Assembly (NCBI GenBank): GCA_046199005.1
Contig: CP176050.1
Span: 1,736,001-1,800,000, forward strand
Source of the DNA: Ascidiimonas sp046199005
Lineage (GTDB): Bacteria; Bacteroidota; Bacteroidia; Flavobacteriales; Flavobacteriaceae
Length of the DNA: 64,000 nucleotides
Reading direction: 5' to 3'
Shown: positions 1 to 8,856 of the stretch, piece by piece
Layout: each line of letters opens with the position of its first letter
How positions within the stretch are numbered: position 1 is the stretch's first letter
The notes under the pieces: generated by a model
What the model was told of the DNA's origin: nothing
Seen by the model: only the letters and a program-made list of their open reading frames with translations
Databases searched by the model: none
Program-made: the position numbers and the translations under genes

Positions 1-234
1 AATCTGGTTTCCTGAATTAACCGGAGTGTCTGGTGCAGCATCATACGCCATGAAATGCACACCTTTACCTTTAACTTCTGCATGCTGAAGTTTATTCTGA
101 TAATTGCCAGGAATGTCCATTTTAGACTGTTGATAGGTTTGGCGATTAACGACCTCCGCATCAAAGCAATCTGCGTAAAAATCTACCGCTTGTTGACAAT
201 CTCCTGTAAATGTTAAATATGCTTGAACTTTCAT
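1..234 (-). CDS. VOC-superfamily (PhnB/glyoxalase-like) protein, C-terminus beyond window
   Basis: The first 78 residues of a minus-strand gene are visible, starting at the ATG whose complement lies at 232-234; the 3' end is cut off by the window edge. The protein opens MKVQAYLTFTGDCQQAVDFY, the usual first beta strand and helix of PhnB/YjdN-like VOC proteins (fold F-x-G-x-C-x-x-A-x-x-F-Y). It continues through a short acidic and aromatic segment to a second strand around HFMAYDAAP. Family members are small dimeric cytosolic proteins related to glyoxalase and bleomycin-resistance proteins, and most have no assigned substrate. Metal ligands cannot be judged because the second module is missing. 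The neighbouring DJ-1 gene diverges from it. Confidence 0.8.
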   Translation of the reverse strand, partial: MKVQAYLTFTGDCQQAVDFYADCFDAEVVNRQTYQQSKMDIPGNYQNKLQHAEVKGKGVHFMAYDAAPDTPVNSGNQI

Positions 235-420
235 GTATTGATTTTTTAATTAGTGTTTCCAAGGTACTTAGGAAAAGCAGATGGTATTAACGCGAATAAG
301 AAAATGATGCACTCTAACCGCAAAAATCTTTTTTCGCATATGAGTTTGCTTCTTATCTATATAAGCGCAGCTTTTTGTATTAATTGTATGAACTTTGAAA
401 AAAACAAAAAATTTGCAACT

Positions 421-984
421 ATGAAATTAAAAAATAAGAATGTAGCTATTTTAGCTACGAACGGATTTGAGGAATCTGAATTGTTTGAACCGATGAACGC
501 TTTAAAAAAGGAAGGTGCTGAAGTGCATATTGTCTCTGTAGAGGCGGGTACGATTAAAGGATGGAATAATGGTAACTGGAACAAATCTATCGATGTTGAT
601 AAAACACTGGAAGAAGCCAGTGAAGAGAATTATCATACGCTGGTTCTTCCAGGCGGTGTCATAAATCCTGATACCTTGAGAACAAATCAAAAAGCACTTG
701 ATTTTATAAGAGCTTTCTTTAAAAGCGGCAAACCAGTAGCAGCTATATGTCATGCGCCCTGGCTGCTTATAAGTGCAGAAGTTGTAGAAAACAGAAAGGT
801 AACTTCCTATAAGAGTATAAAGGATGACCTTGTCAATGCTGGCGCCGAATGGGTAGACGAAGCTGTTGTTGTAGATAGCGGATTGACCACTAGCCGTAAT
901 CCTAACGATCTTCCGATGTTTATCGATAAAATCATAGAAGAATTATGCGAAGGGAAGCATGAAGATCAAGTAGTAAATGCTTAA
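421..984 (+). CDS. DJ-1/PfpI family protein (type 1 glutamine amidotransferase-like)
   Basis: A 187-residue cytosolic DJ-1/PfpI-superfamily protein. The fold begins KNVAILATNGFEESEL, with the conserved Glu region near residues 17-20. The nucleophile elbow AICHAP places Cys110 beside His111, as in the YhbO/PfpI subgroup annotated as protease, deglycase or stress chaperone. The reading frame stays open upstream to a GTG at 253. I chose the ATG at 421 because the family motif starts within eight residues of it and the upstream part has no family similarity. A hydrophobic stretch ending in Cys just upstream (about 340-387) could mimic a lipoprotein signal, so an exported form is possible but less likely. 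Cellular role: probably protein or carbonyl stress response (inference). Confidence 0.85.
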   Translation: MKLKNKNVAILATNGFEESELFEPMNALKKEGAEVHIVSVEAGTIKGWNNGNWNKSIDVDKTLEEASEENYHTLVLPGGVINPDTLRTNQKALDFIRAFFKSGKPVAAICHAPWLLISAEVVENRKVTSYKSIKDDLVNAGAEWVDEAVVVDSGLTTSRNPNDLPMFIDKIIEELCEGKHEDQVVNA

Positions 985-1107
985 GAGATAGTAAATTAAT
1001 TATAAAGCGACGAGTTTTCGTCGCTTTTCTAATTTTATAGCAAGCATTATAACATCGAAACCCTAGGATATTCGTAATTTTAACCTTAAAATTTTTCAGA
1101 ACATATC

Positions 1108-2631
1108 ATGGCGATCATAGGAAGTTTAATCAAGGGCTTTATAGAAGCAAAAGACTTATTTACCCGTCAAACAGATCATATAGAGGCGCAGCAAAAAGTG
1201 CTTAAAGAGTTGCTCGAAAATGCTTCGGACACGCAGTTTGGTAAGCATTATAATTTTACCAAAATCCTGCAATCTGATAATATGGCAAAGGCATTTGCAG
1301 AAGGCATACCTTATTTTGACTATCATAGCATCAATGAGACCTGGTGGAAAAAACTACATGAAGGCGAGGCAGATGTTACCTGGCCGGGAAGCCCTGATTA
1401 TTACGCTTTAAGTTCTGGCACCACAGGAAAAAAGAGCAAAAGAATACCAGTAACTTCCGAAATGATAGAAGCAATACGAAGAGCAGGGATCAAGCAGGTA
1501 TTTGCTTTAAGTAACTTTGAGCTTCCGGCAGATTTTTTCGAAAAAGAGATCATGATGTTAGGGAGCTCTACCGACCTTATTGAAAAAGAAGATCATTTGG
1601 AAGGAGAAATAAGTGGTATAAGCGCCAGTAATATCCCAGAGTGGTTTAGTGGGTATTATAAACCGGGAAAAGAGATTGCAAAGATTGATGATTGGGATGA
1701 AAGGGTTGCCAGAATCGCAGAAAAAGCAGCAGATTGGGATATAGGAGCTTTAAGCGGTATCCCCTCATGGATGGAATTGATGCTGCAGAAAGTTATTGAA
1801 CATCATAATTTAGAAAATATACACGACATCTGGCCCAATCTTCAGGTATACACATCCGGCGGGGTAGCTTTCGACCCCTACAAAAAGAGTTTTAATGCTT
1901 TAATGGGTAAACCTATTACGGTGATCGATACGTATCTGGCTTCCGAAGGATTTATGGCTTTTCAAAAAAGACCGGAAACAGATGCGATGCAATTGGTGAC
2001 CGATAACGGAATTTACTTTGAGTTTGTTCCGTTTAAGCCCGAATATATAAAATCTGATGGATCACTTTCTCAGGAAGCCCCTTCGTTGACCATCGGAGAG
2101 GTGCGTACCGATGAAGATTATGTATTAATTATTAGTACGGTTTCGGGAGCATGGCGATACCTTATTGGTGATACCATCGCATTCACAGATGTTGAACGTG
2201 CTGAAATCAAAATCACAGGAAGAACCAAATTCTTTTTAAATACAGTAGGCTCGCAATTATCGGTAAACAAATTAAACGATGCTATTCAACATCTGGAGGA
2301 AAAGATGGATATAGAAATAGCTGAATATACCCTTTGCGCAAAAAGATTTGGAGAAGATTTCTATCATAGCTGGTATATTGGAACTCATGCCCAGCTGGAA
2401 GAAACAGAGGTAGCGAATGCTTTGGATGAATTTCTGAAAAATGCAAATAAAAACTATTGCGTCGCGCGCTCAAAAGCACTGGAAGGAGTTAAAGTGAAGC
2501 TCATTGATCCTTCGGTTTTTCATGAGTGGAGTGGTGCCAATAAGAAAAAAGGAGGCCAGGTAAAAATGGAGCGTGTTATGGGTGAAGAGAAGTTTGAAGA
2601 ATGGGAAACATTCGTAGCAGAAAATTCCTGA
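1108..2631 (+). CDS. GH3 auxin-responsive promoter family protein (acyl-adenylate-forming enzyme)
   Basis: A 507-residue protein of the GH3 family, members of the ANL superfamily that adenylate carboxylic acids and, in plants, join them to amino acids. The ATP-binding loop is visible as SSGTTGKKSKRIP at residues 102-114. Further family landmarks are the YTSGGVAFDPY segment, the YLASEGF motif in the middle, the SGAWRYLIGDTIAF stretch and the GRTKFFLNTVG hinge before the small C-terminal domain. Bacterial GH3 proteins are common in Bacteroidota, but their substrates are mostly unknown. The gene stands alone, with about 120 bp of upstream spacer, and its stop codon abuts the convergent metallopeptidase-like gene at 2632. 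Cytosolic; no signal peptide. Confidence 0.88.
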   Translation: MAIIGSLIKGFIEAKDLFTRQTDHIEAQQKVLKELLENASDTQFGKHYNFTKILQSDNMAKAFAEGIPYFDYHSINETWWKKLHEGEADVTWPGSPDYYALSSGTTGKKSKRIPVTSEMIEAIRRAGIKQVFALSNFELPADFFEKEIMMLGSSTDLIEKEDHLEGEISGISASNIPEWFSGYYKPGKEIAKIDDWDERVARIAEKAADWDIGALSGIPSWMELMLQKVIEHHNLENIHDIWPNLQVYTSGGVAFDPYKKSFNALMGKPITVIDTYLASEGFMAFQKRPETDAMQLVTDNGIYFEFVPFKPEYIKSDGSLSQEAPSLTIGEVRTDEDYVLIISTVSGAWRYLIGDTIAFTDVERAEIKITGRTKFFLNTVGSQLSVNKLNDAIQHLEEKMDIEIAEYTLCAKRFGEDFYHSWYIGTHAQLEETEVANALDEFLKNANKNYCVARSKALEGVKVKLIDPSVFHEWSGANKKKGGQVKMERVMGEEKFEEWETFVAENS

Positions 2632-3297
2632 TCAAATGCTATCGCGTTCTTTTACCAACTGCATAATATCTTCTGGCGATAGATAATATTTTTTTATACG
2701 TTCTAAATAGGTACTTGAAAGACCTGCCTGATTTAGGATAAAATCTTTGGTAGCCATAATATATTTCTCCATTCCTTGATTAATCGCATAAACATCTGCG
2801 GTGCGCTCTGCTTTTTTGATGTGTTGTTGTAAAAAAATATAACGAGCACCAAAGAAAATGAGATTAAGTGAACTACGTTCTTTGTAGTCCATCACATGTC
2901 CTAACTCATGTCCTAACCAACCCACTAATACATCAAATGGCGCATCTTTTGTGTAAAATGTTTTTCCGTCGATCTTAAATTTTTCACTAATCAGTATAAT
3001 GTATCTTCTTTTTTTCTTTGAATAAAAGAGCGTTTGCCAGACGGGTTGTGCCTGCATGGTCGATTTGGCGATTTCCTTTTTAAATTTAAAAATGATAGGT
3101 GTATTTTTTAATTGAGGATAAAAAGACAATGCTTTCTCTGCCTCTTTTTTTATGGCTTCAGGAATTTGATGCCCTTTAAATGTTTTAGGTGAGATCATAA
3201 AAACAATTCCGATTAATATGCATACTAGAAAATACCACTTCCACTTTTTTTGAATGGGAGTAATAAGAAAATAAGATTTGTTAGTAGCAGGTTTCAA
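2632..3297 (-). CDS. membrane-anchored HExxH putative zinc metallopeptidase
   Basis: A 221-residue protein with one N-terminal membrane segment (about residues 20-36) followed by a soluble domain. The motif GWLGHELGHVMDY contains HELGH at residues 130-134. An AERTADVYAI helix (Glu164, Asp168) about 30 residues later fits the gluzincin pattern HExxH...ExxxD. This suggests a zinc-dependent peptidase facing the periplasm, but no named subfamily is recognised. The first in-frame start is a TTG at 3297, with a stop eight codons upstream. The next Met lies at the end of the membrane segment, so TTG is preferred. Its stop directly follows that of the convergent GH3 gene. Confidence 0.7.
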   Translation of the reverse strand: MKPATNKSYFLITPIQKKWKWYFLVCILIGIVFMISPKTFKGHQIPEAIKKEAEKALSFYPQLKNTPIIFKFKKEIAKSTMQAQPVWQTLFYSKKKRRYIILISEKFKIDGKTFYTKDAPFDVLVGWLGHELGHVMDYKERSSLNLIFFGARYIFLQQHIKKAERTADVYAINQGMEKYIMATKDFILNQAGLSSTYLERIKKYYLSPEDIMQLVKERDSI

Positions 3298-3407
3298 ATT
3301 AGTAAAAACAATATTTCTTTATGTATGAAGAAATCAAATGAGATAAATTAATTTTTATTTGTGTCACCAATACCCCTCAAATAATAATATATTTCTCCAA
3401 AAAAGAA

Positions 3408-3824
3408 ATGAGTATCATAGCTAAAGACAAAAATACGATAACTTTAATCTATAATTCTGAAACTTCTTTGGGTAAACAAACGTATCCTTATGTGAAGTCG
3501 ATGGATAAACCTACCAGATTCATTGACATTTCTAAAGATAATGTAACAGGAACGCAATGGGCAGAGGTGGCTCAAATGATAGGAATTGAGGTGAAAGATT
3601 TGATAAATACTTCGCATGCCGATTTCAAGAAACAATTTGAGGCTGACGGTGCTAAGCTTGAAACCCACGACTGGATTAAAGTACTGGATAAAAATCCTTC
3701 GTTATTAAGATGCCCGATACTGATCAAAGGAGATGAATTTTTTCTGATCGAAACGCCCTCAGAAGTTACTCATCTTATTGATCCTGACAGCCCGGGTATT
3801 GGAATCCCTCATACAGACGCTTAA
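3408..3824 (+). CDS. ArsC/Spx-like thioredoxin-fold protein lacking the catalytic cysteine
   Basis: A 138-residue protein with the layout of arsenate reductase (ArsC) family proteins. The first strand ITLIYNSETSLGKQTYPYV corresponds to the ArsC YHNPxCxxSR region, and the C-terminal KNPSLLRCPILIKG segment matches the conserved arm where ArsC has LLxRPIV. The N-terminal active-site Cys is Ser or Thr here, and the Arg of the RP pair is replaced by RC. Arsenate reduction by the usual mechanism is therefore unlikely. Homologues of this degenerate type occur in flavobacteria with unknown role; Spx-like protein binding is one option (inference). A strong hairpin terminator follows at 3847-3880. Confidence 0.75.
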   Translation: MSIIAKDKNTITLIYNSETSLGKQTYPYVKSMDKPTRFIDISKDNVTGTQWAEVAQMIGIEVKDLINTSHADFKKQFEADGAKLETHDWIKVLDKNPSLLRCPILIKGDEFFLIETPSEVTHLIDPDSPGIGIPHTDA

Positions 3825-3846
3825 TCAAGATCTTCTAGATTAAAAA

Positions 3847-3880
3847 AATGCGGATAAAGTAAAAAAATTTTATCCGCATT
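3847..3880. terminator. bidirectional hairpin terminator
   Basis: A perfect 12-bp inverted repeat, AATGCGGATAAA at 3847-3858 and TTTATCCGCATT at 3869-3880, surrounds a 10-nt A-rich loop. It sits between the convergent ArsC-like gene (ending 3824) and the small lipoprotein gene (ending 3911), so it can stop transcription from both sides. Confidence 0.75.
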
Positions 3881-3910
3881 CTCGTATCAACAACCTAACA
3901 ACTCCTGTTT

Positions 3911-4075
3911 TTAGTCTACTTCATCTTCAACTTCATCAACAGCGTCCTCAACCCCATCACCAACTTCTTCTACACCGTCTTCAATTTTTTCACCAGCAGA
4001 TTTATCTTCACGACAACCCGTGAAAGTAATAGCCAGAATACATAACATGGTTATTATATAAATAATTTTTTTCAT
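3911..4075 (-). CDS. small acidic lipoprotein (54 aa)
   Basis: A short minus-strand reading frame starts at the ATG complement at 4073-4075 and ends with TAA at 3911-3913. The product begins MKKIIYIITMLCILAITFTGC, a clear lipoprotein signal with Cys at residue 21. It ends in a run rich in Glu, Asp and Val built from near-repeats of the type G-V-E-(E/D)-V. The mature part is only about 34 residues and has no recognised domain. Similar tiny acidic lipoproteins are frequent in Bacteroidota. It shares the spacer with the DUF1328 gene, 108 bp upstream on the same strand, and ends at the hairpin at 3847-3880. Confidence 0.75.
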   Translation of the reverse strand: MKKIIYIITMLCILAITFTGCREDKSAGEKIEDGVEEVGDGVEDAVDEVEDEVD

Positions 4076-4183
4076 GATTTTATAGATTTATTGACACCTC
4101 CAAAGGGTCTAATACCCCGAGGCATGCATCAAAATTAAACGTTTGTTTCCAACAAATGGCTCATTGGCTAACCTTGAGGTAGT

Positions 4184-4348
4184 TTACTTTGCTTTGAATT
4201 TTCCCGAAAACAATGAAATTACAAGAAGCACTAAGAAAATAAAGAAAAGTATTTTGGCAATGCTTGCTGCTCCTGCTGCAATACCTCCAAAGCCGAAGAT
4301 AGCAGCGATAACAGCTAAAACAATAAAAATAACGGTCCAACGTAACAT
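4184..4348 (-). CDS. DUF1328 (YtjA-like) small membrane protein
   Basis: A 54-residue protein starting MLRWTVIFIVLAVIAAIFGF at the ATG complement at 4346-4348. It has two hydrophobic segments joined by a Gly/Ala-rich turn (GGIAAGAASIAK) and ends in a short basic tail. This is the full length and order of the DUF1328/YtjA family, inner-membrane proteins usually induced by stress, with unknown molecular function. It is the first of several tiny membrane or stress proteins in the 4-18 kb region and lies just upstream of the small lipoprotein gene on the same strand. Confidence 0.85.
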   Translation of the reverse strand: MLRWTVIFIVLAVIAAIFGFGGIAAGAASIAKILFFIFLVLLVISLFSGKFKAK

Positions 4349-4533
4349 AGTTTTTGATTTTTTTGGTTAATATGAGTGCAAGTTCAAAAAACTTAGACTG
4401 AAACATTAGCTTCATTACTTGAATTATTAATCGATATCCTATTGAATTTTCGGGCTTCGATAACTTTTTAGATCATTTTATCGAATTATAATTAATATGA
4501 AGTAACTTAGAAGCATGTTACCACAGAAAAAGT

Positions 4534-5577
4534 ATGGTTAAGAAGATAACAGTAAATGATCTTTCGATACAGCGTTATATTGAAGATATAGCTGCGGCAC
4601 TTGAAGAGGAAGTCCTAATTGAAAATAACACTTATAGAATTCAAATCCCCGAAAAATACGGGTCCGGATACATTGTAGGAACTCATTTTGATAATGGTGT
4701 AGGTGTAATTGATCACGATTTTTTACTTAAGAAAGAGTTGGTAATCTACGTTGAAAATAGTACGTTTCATAAGTTAAAACTAGTTTTCAACAGAGAAGAA
4801 ACATTCTATCATAAATTTACAGAAGATAATGAGTTCGCTGAAATACGTCATCTGGAAAATGTTATGATATCTAGCAAACCCGATAATACCCATGTTTTCA
4901 GGCTGCCTAGGGGAAATCCAGTTTGTTATTTTCAAATTGACATCAATCGCAGAGAGTTTGAAAATAAAGTTAACAGTTTCTTGGATGACATGAATGGAAC
5001 ACTTCGAAATTTGCTACGCGATGTTAATGGCGTCAACATCTTCAGACATCAGGCATATTATAGTCTTGAAATAGCAAAACTTATTACTGAATTTACTGAA
5101 TGTGAGTTGGATTCATTTATGAAGGCTGTCTACCAGGAAGGGAAAACGTTCGAAATCATTTCTCAACAATTCAAACAGTTTATAGACGATCATAAGAATC
5201 CTGATCGGCGAAAAATTTTACGCCAGGTTACTATTAAAAGTATCGAAGATGCTGTAGAGATCATTCAGGATGAAATTGGGAGCATGGAAAGTATTCCTAG
5301 CTTGGCAAAAAGAGTAGGTTTAAATCAAAATACGCTTCAAAATGGTTTCAAACACCTTTATAAAACTTCTGTAAACGAATACATTAGAAATTATCGCATA
5401 GAAAAGGCAAAAGACCTATTAGAAAATTCAGCACTTAATATTACTGAAATCACTTATAAAATAGGCATTAACTCCAGAAGCTATTTTTCTAAACTGTTTA
5501 AGGAAAAATATGGAATCTCACCTAAAAGATACCTTGAACAAAATCGTGGGAAACCTGATACAGATAAGTCTGCCTAG
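4534..5577 (+). CDS. AraC-family transcriptional regulator (paralog 1 of 4)
   Basis: A 347-residue cytosolic protein with a C-terminal AraC/XylS double helix-turn-helix (about residues 240-340). The hallmark second-helix region is ITYKIGINSRSYFSKLFKEKYG followed by the I-S-P-K-R-Y closing motif. The N-terminal 200 residues form a sensor region without a recognised ligand pocket; its layout (an early strand, then GVGVIDHDFLL) parallels the other three regulators in this window. It has no membrane segment, so it is not a one-component hybrid sensor. The next regulator follows in the same direction after 156 bp. Its targets are unknown; the adjacent stress-type genes are plausible (inference). 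Confidence 0.88.
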   Translation: MVKKITVNDLSIQRYIEDIAAALEEEVLIENNTYRIQIPEKYGSGYIVGTHFDNGVGVIDHDFLLKKELVIYVENSTFHKLKLVFNREETFYHKFTEDNEFAEIRHLENVMISSKPDNTHVFRLPRGNPVCYFQIDINRREFENKVNSFLDDMNGTLRNLLRDVNGVNIFRHQAYYSLEIAKLITEFTECELDSFMKAVYQEGKTFEIISQQFKQFIDDHKNPDRRKILRQVTIKSIEDAVEIIQDEIGSMESIPSLAKRVGLNQNTLQNGFKHLYKTSVNEYIRNYRIEKAKDLLENSALNITEITYKIGINSRSYFSKLFKEKYGISPKRYLEQNRGKPDTDKSA

Positions 5578-5733
5578 AGATATTATCTGATAAAAAGAAT
5601 AAATTAATAAAGCACATTTTTTCGCTAAACAGATCAAAATTGTTAAACTAAATTTCAAAATTGTTAATCAATTTTTCAAGATTCTAATTTCTTTGTAACA
5701 ACTCAAAAATTACTTTAGGTTAGTTTGTTATAG

Positions 5734-6744
5734 ATGAAAGAAATTGAATTGCGCGATTCTGATGAATCTCTTTTATTGGAAGAATTGAATAAGCATCTAA
5801 ACGGTTCGCTCACTACAGAGTGGGGTGAACAGACGCTGCAATTTGAAAATCATTTCGGAAAAGGTATCATAAGAAGTATCACTTTTGATTGGGGAGTACG
5901 TTTGATTGATTATGATGTGTGCTTTTCTCAGGATTTTAAAATAAATTCGGTAACCGGAAACGTTACTCCTTTAGAATTTATTTTTATTTCGGAGGGCGTT
6001 ATTAAATTTTCGGTCGAAAACGGGCGTTTTCTAGATCTAAATCGCTTTCAAAATATCATTATCTCTCATAAACATAAATCAGACAAAACTCTATTATTTC
6101 CAAAAAGCACTCAAGTTAAAATTAACTTTATACAAATTAATAAGGCCGACTATGCTAAGAAGAAGCAAAACAACCTTAATTATCTGAATGAAGTATTATA
6201 CAGCGTATTTGAATCAACCTCAGAGACCGTCGCTTTCGAGCATCTTGGAAATTATAATCTACAAATTGCCGATCAGGTCAGGTTGTTGAATGAAGCTCCC
6301 GAACACGGAATTATAAGAACGCTTTCTATTGAAGGCAGGATCAATTTAATTCTCGCAATGCAATTGATGGAGCATCACAACTTCGAAAACAAATCTAAGC
6401 TTCCGGAATCTATCTCGAAGGAAGAAATTAAAAAGATTCATAAACTATCAGAGTATATTTTCGATAATATTTCAGAGCATATTACGATACCCATACTCGC
6501 CCAAGAATCTGGATTGAGCCCAAAAAAGCTTCAAACAGGATTTAAGGTATTGTATAATAAATCGGTAAACGAATACATAAGGCAATTAAAAGTTGAAATT
6601 GCAAGAGATTATTTAAAGCAAGGTGAGATGTCTATCTCAGAAGTCGTTTATCAAATTGGGTTTAAAAGCAGAAGTTATTTCTCCAAAATATTTTTTGATC
6701 AATACGGTATGTTACCTACAGAATACCGAAAAAGAGTCAAATAA
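5734..6744 (+). CDS. AraC-family transcriptional regulator (paralog 2 of 4)
   Basis: A 336-residue regulator with the same architecture as its neighbour. The N-terminal region contains IIRSITFDWGVRLIDYDVCF, nearly identical in pattern to residues in the regulator at 15425. The C-terminal AraC HTH spans about residues 235-335, with LAQESGLSPKKLQTGFKVLY in the first HTH and VVYQIGFKSRSYFSKIF in the second. It has no signal or membrane segment. It lies downstream of paralog 1 with its own A/T-rich 156-bp leader and ends ten bases before the stop of the convergent SRAP-like gene. The paralogs diverge strongly outside the HTH, so this is an old duplication. Confidence 0.88.
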   Translation: MKEIELRDSDESLLLEELNKHLNGSLTTEWGEQTLQFENHFGKGIIRSITFDWGVRLIDYDVCFSQDFKINSVTGNVTPLEFIFISEGVIKFSVENGRFLDLNRFQNIIISHKHKSDKTLLFPKSTQVKINFIQINKADYAKKKQNNLNYLNEVLYSVFESTSETVAFEHLGNYNLQIADQVRLLNEAPEHGIIRTLSIEGRINLILAMQLMEHHNFENKSKLPESISKEEIKKIHKLSEYIFDNISEHITIPILAQESGLSPKKLQTGFKVLYNKSVNEYIRQLKVEIARDYLKQGEMSISEVVYQIGFKSRSYFSKIFFDQYGMLPTEYRKRVK

Positions 6745-6754
6745 TTGAGAGATC

Positions 6755-7456
6755 CTAACCTTTCGGAATATTTTGATAAAAAACAGGTTCCAGTAAAGTA
6801 TCATAACCTATATTATTTTTGAAAAATTCCTTCGCGATAGGGTGCGCTTCTAATTGGGATGAGCTGCTATTTGTTAAAAATTGTTTGATATCATCTTTAG
6901 GGTCTGAGGGAGAAAGCCATTCATAAGCTTGTTCCTGAGATACGAATACAGGCATCAAATCTGTGAGGTGTTGTATTTCTTGAATTTTTTCATTAGCCGG
7001 GCCTACTAAAATGGTACAGGTGATAAAACCATCTTCTAGTTTGTTATAGATACCGGCGATAAAGAAGGGCTTGTTTTCCGGTAAATGAACATAATATGGA
7101 TAGATTTCTCCTTTGTAGATGTATGAAGTAAAGAATCCGGTCACGATAATGAGACATCTACGCTCTTGCAAAGCGGTCAAGCACCACTTTTTAGATGAGA
7201 TCTCATTTATTTGCATGTTGAGCGTATTTGAAACCTCTTGGAAATATTGCCAATCGTCTCCATAGGCTTCTGGTAGGATTCCCCAGATAGAAGGATAAGC
7301 TGTATGTGGATCTTCTTGCGTTAGCACGGTAATAAGCTCTTCATTGAGGCCATTAATAATACATGATGGCGAATAAAGCCTTGGATAGCGAAATGCTATT
7401 TTAAACGTAGACTCCAGAGATCTGCGATCGGCAATATTAGAAAGCTTATAGTACAT
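6755..7456 (-). CDS. SRAP/HMCES-like (YedK family) protein with degenerate active site
   Basis: A 233-residue protein with the SOS-response-associated peptidase fold. The core RRCLIIVTGFF corresponds to RRCLIPADGFYEW, followed by the FFIAGIYNKLED strand, the ITCTILVGPAN strand and the MPVFV segment near the end. SRAP proteins crosslink abasic sites in single-stranded DNA through Cys2. Here residue 2 is Tyr, the Glu of GFYEW is replaced by Thr/Ser, and the His of the IHDRMP motif appears replaced by Thr. By family knowledge it should bind DNA but not crosslink it, unless the start is wrong; the ATG at 7456 gives the usual N-terminal distance. Convergent with the AraC gene at 5734. Confidence 0.75.
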   Translation of the reverse strand: MYYKLSNIADRRSLESTFKIAFRYPRLYSPSCIINGLNEELITVLTQEDPHTAYPSIWGILPEAYGDDWQYFQEVSNTLNMQINEISSKKWCLTALQERRCLIIVTGFFTSYIYKGEIYPYYVHLPENKPFFIAGIYNKLEDGFITCTILVGPANEKIQEIQHLTDLMPVFVSQEQAYEWLSPSDPKDDIKQFLTNSSSSQLEAHPIAKEFFKNNIGYDTLLEPVFYQNIPKG

Positions 7457-7740
7457 AGCAATTATTCTACTGCAAATAACGAATTATATTCAACGTGAAT
7501 TATCTTATATCCATTAATTACTAGCACAAATGCACATCAAATTCAGTAAATCAAATCTCTTTAAATAACAGACTTAAATCATTGTTCTTTAATTATTTAA
7601 CATAAATGTTTATGTTTTTTGATTGTTTATTGTATATTAACCTTAAAACATTAAACAAAAACTGAATAATGTTAACGACCTGAGTTCAATTACAGTAATT
7701 TTATCACTAATTAGGCTAAATTTTATTTAAACAGAAAAAC

Positions 7741-8754
7741 ATGAATGACAGGATGGCAAGTGAAGAATTGAAGGAAATATGTACTTTTCTTTCCGGGGAT
7801 ATCAGAAAGATAAATGGTATCACCCAATGGATACCTAAGCCTTCTATTGGTGATGGTAGTTTGCGATATGCTTCTTTAGATAAAGATATTGATGCATTTG
7901 AGATACATCTCAAAATGTTTGATGAAACAAAATTAAATTTCGCTTCCCTGCAAGAAGAAACTATTTTCTTCGTGTATTGTTTGAAAGGGGAGTGTTGGCA
8001 TAAATTTAGTGAAGAAAATAAGGCGGTACAGTTAGAAAAATTTCAAACCGCGGTAGTACTTCAAAATAAAGAGATAAAAAGCGAAGTGATCTTACAGGCA
8101 GCGTCTGATGTGGTGCTCAGTGTGATCAGAATGAACAAGAGCTTCTATTTTGATAGATTTGAAGATATCGAGGATACCGATAGATTTAAAGTATTGGCAG
8201 ATCTAATGCAGGAGAAACATATGCATTTGCATTTAGGTATGTCTAACCTGGAGATCGGCGAGCAGGTAAAATTACTGGAAAAAATCAAGCACAAAACCAG
8301 TACCTCTCTCGTGTTGAGATTTGAAGGGCTTTGCCAATTAATCCTCGCTAATCAGATAGACCAGTTCATTGAAGAAATGGAAGAGGAATACAAACCTAGT
8401 AGTTTGACTAACCGTGAACTGGACCGTCTTCAAAAGCTAAGTGAGCATATTTCCAATCATCCGGAACTCCCTCACTGTCTGCGTAGTCTTTCACTTTATT
8501 CAGGTCTTTCTCCTGCTAAATTGCAGGAAGGATTCAAATTCTTACACAACAGAACGGTGGCAGACTGTATTCGCAATATACGACTTGAAAAGGCTGAAAT
8601 GCTTATAAGAACTACTGATCTGAATATTTCAGAAATCGTTTACACCATTGGACTTACCAGTAGAAGTTATTTTTGTAAATGCTTTAAAGAAAAATATAAA
8701 TGTAGTCCAAAGCAGTATAAGACCAGAATTAAAGAAAGTTTACAGTCTACTTAA
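7741..8754 (+). CDS. AraC-family transcriptional regulator (paralog 3 of 4)
   Basis: A 337-residue regulator with a C-terminal AraC HTH (about residues 225-330). The first helix pair carries LSLYSGLSPAKLQEGFKFLH and the second carries IVYTIGLTSRSYFCKCF, ending in the SPKQY motif. The N-terminal part has the short ELHLK/FFVYCLKGECWHKF strand set also found in the paralog at 15425 (FAYCLEGYCGHRF), suggesting a shared cupin-like sensor. It has a 284-bp A/T-rich upstream region with no gene. A strong hairpin terminator lies 25 bp past the stop. Cytosolic, ligand unknown. Confidence 0.87.
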   Translation: MNDRMASEELKEICTFLSGDIRKINGITQWIPKPSIGDGSLRYASLDKDIDAFEIHLKMFDETKLNFASLQEETIFFVYCLKGECWHKFSEENKAVQLEKFQTAVVLQNKEIKSEVILQAASDVVLSVIRMNKSFYFDRFEDIEDTDRFKVLADLMQEKHMHLHLGMSNLEIGEQVKLLEKIKHKTSTSLVLRFEGLCQLILANQIDQFIEEMEEEYKPSSLTNRELDRLQKLSEHISNHPELPHCLRSLSLYSGLSPAKLQEGFKFLHNRTVADCIRNIRLEKAEMLIRTTDLNISEIVYTIGLTSRSYFCKCFKEKYKCSPKQYKTRIKESLQST

Positions 8755-8779
8755 ACCGAATTTTCACATATAGCATATA

Positions 8780-8809
8780 AAAAGGAGCCGTTGTTAAGCG
8801 GCTCCTTTT
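8780..8809. terminator. hairpin terminator
   Basis: A perfect 11-bp inverted repeat, AAAAGGAGCCG (8780-8790) and CGGCTCCTTTT (8799-8809), has an 8-nt loop. It lies between the AraC gene ending at 8754 and the convergent DUF2383 gene ending at 8857. The T-tract on both sides makes it a likely bidirectional terminator. Confidence 0.8.
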
Positions 8810-8856
8810 GAATTTAAGTAAAAGAATAGAATTAAATTAAGAAATGATGTATTAAT

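Noticed and set aside
253..420. N-terminal extension of the DJ-1 protein, possibly a lipoprotein signal
   Set aside because: It depends on a GTG start and the family similarity begins only after the ATG at 421; kept as a minor alternative.
4143..4415. Two longer reading frames on both strands over the DUF1328 gene
   Set aside because: The 54-residue DUF1328 frame at 4184-4348 matches a known family exactly; the others are shadows.
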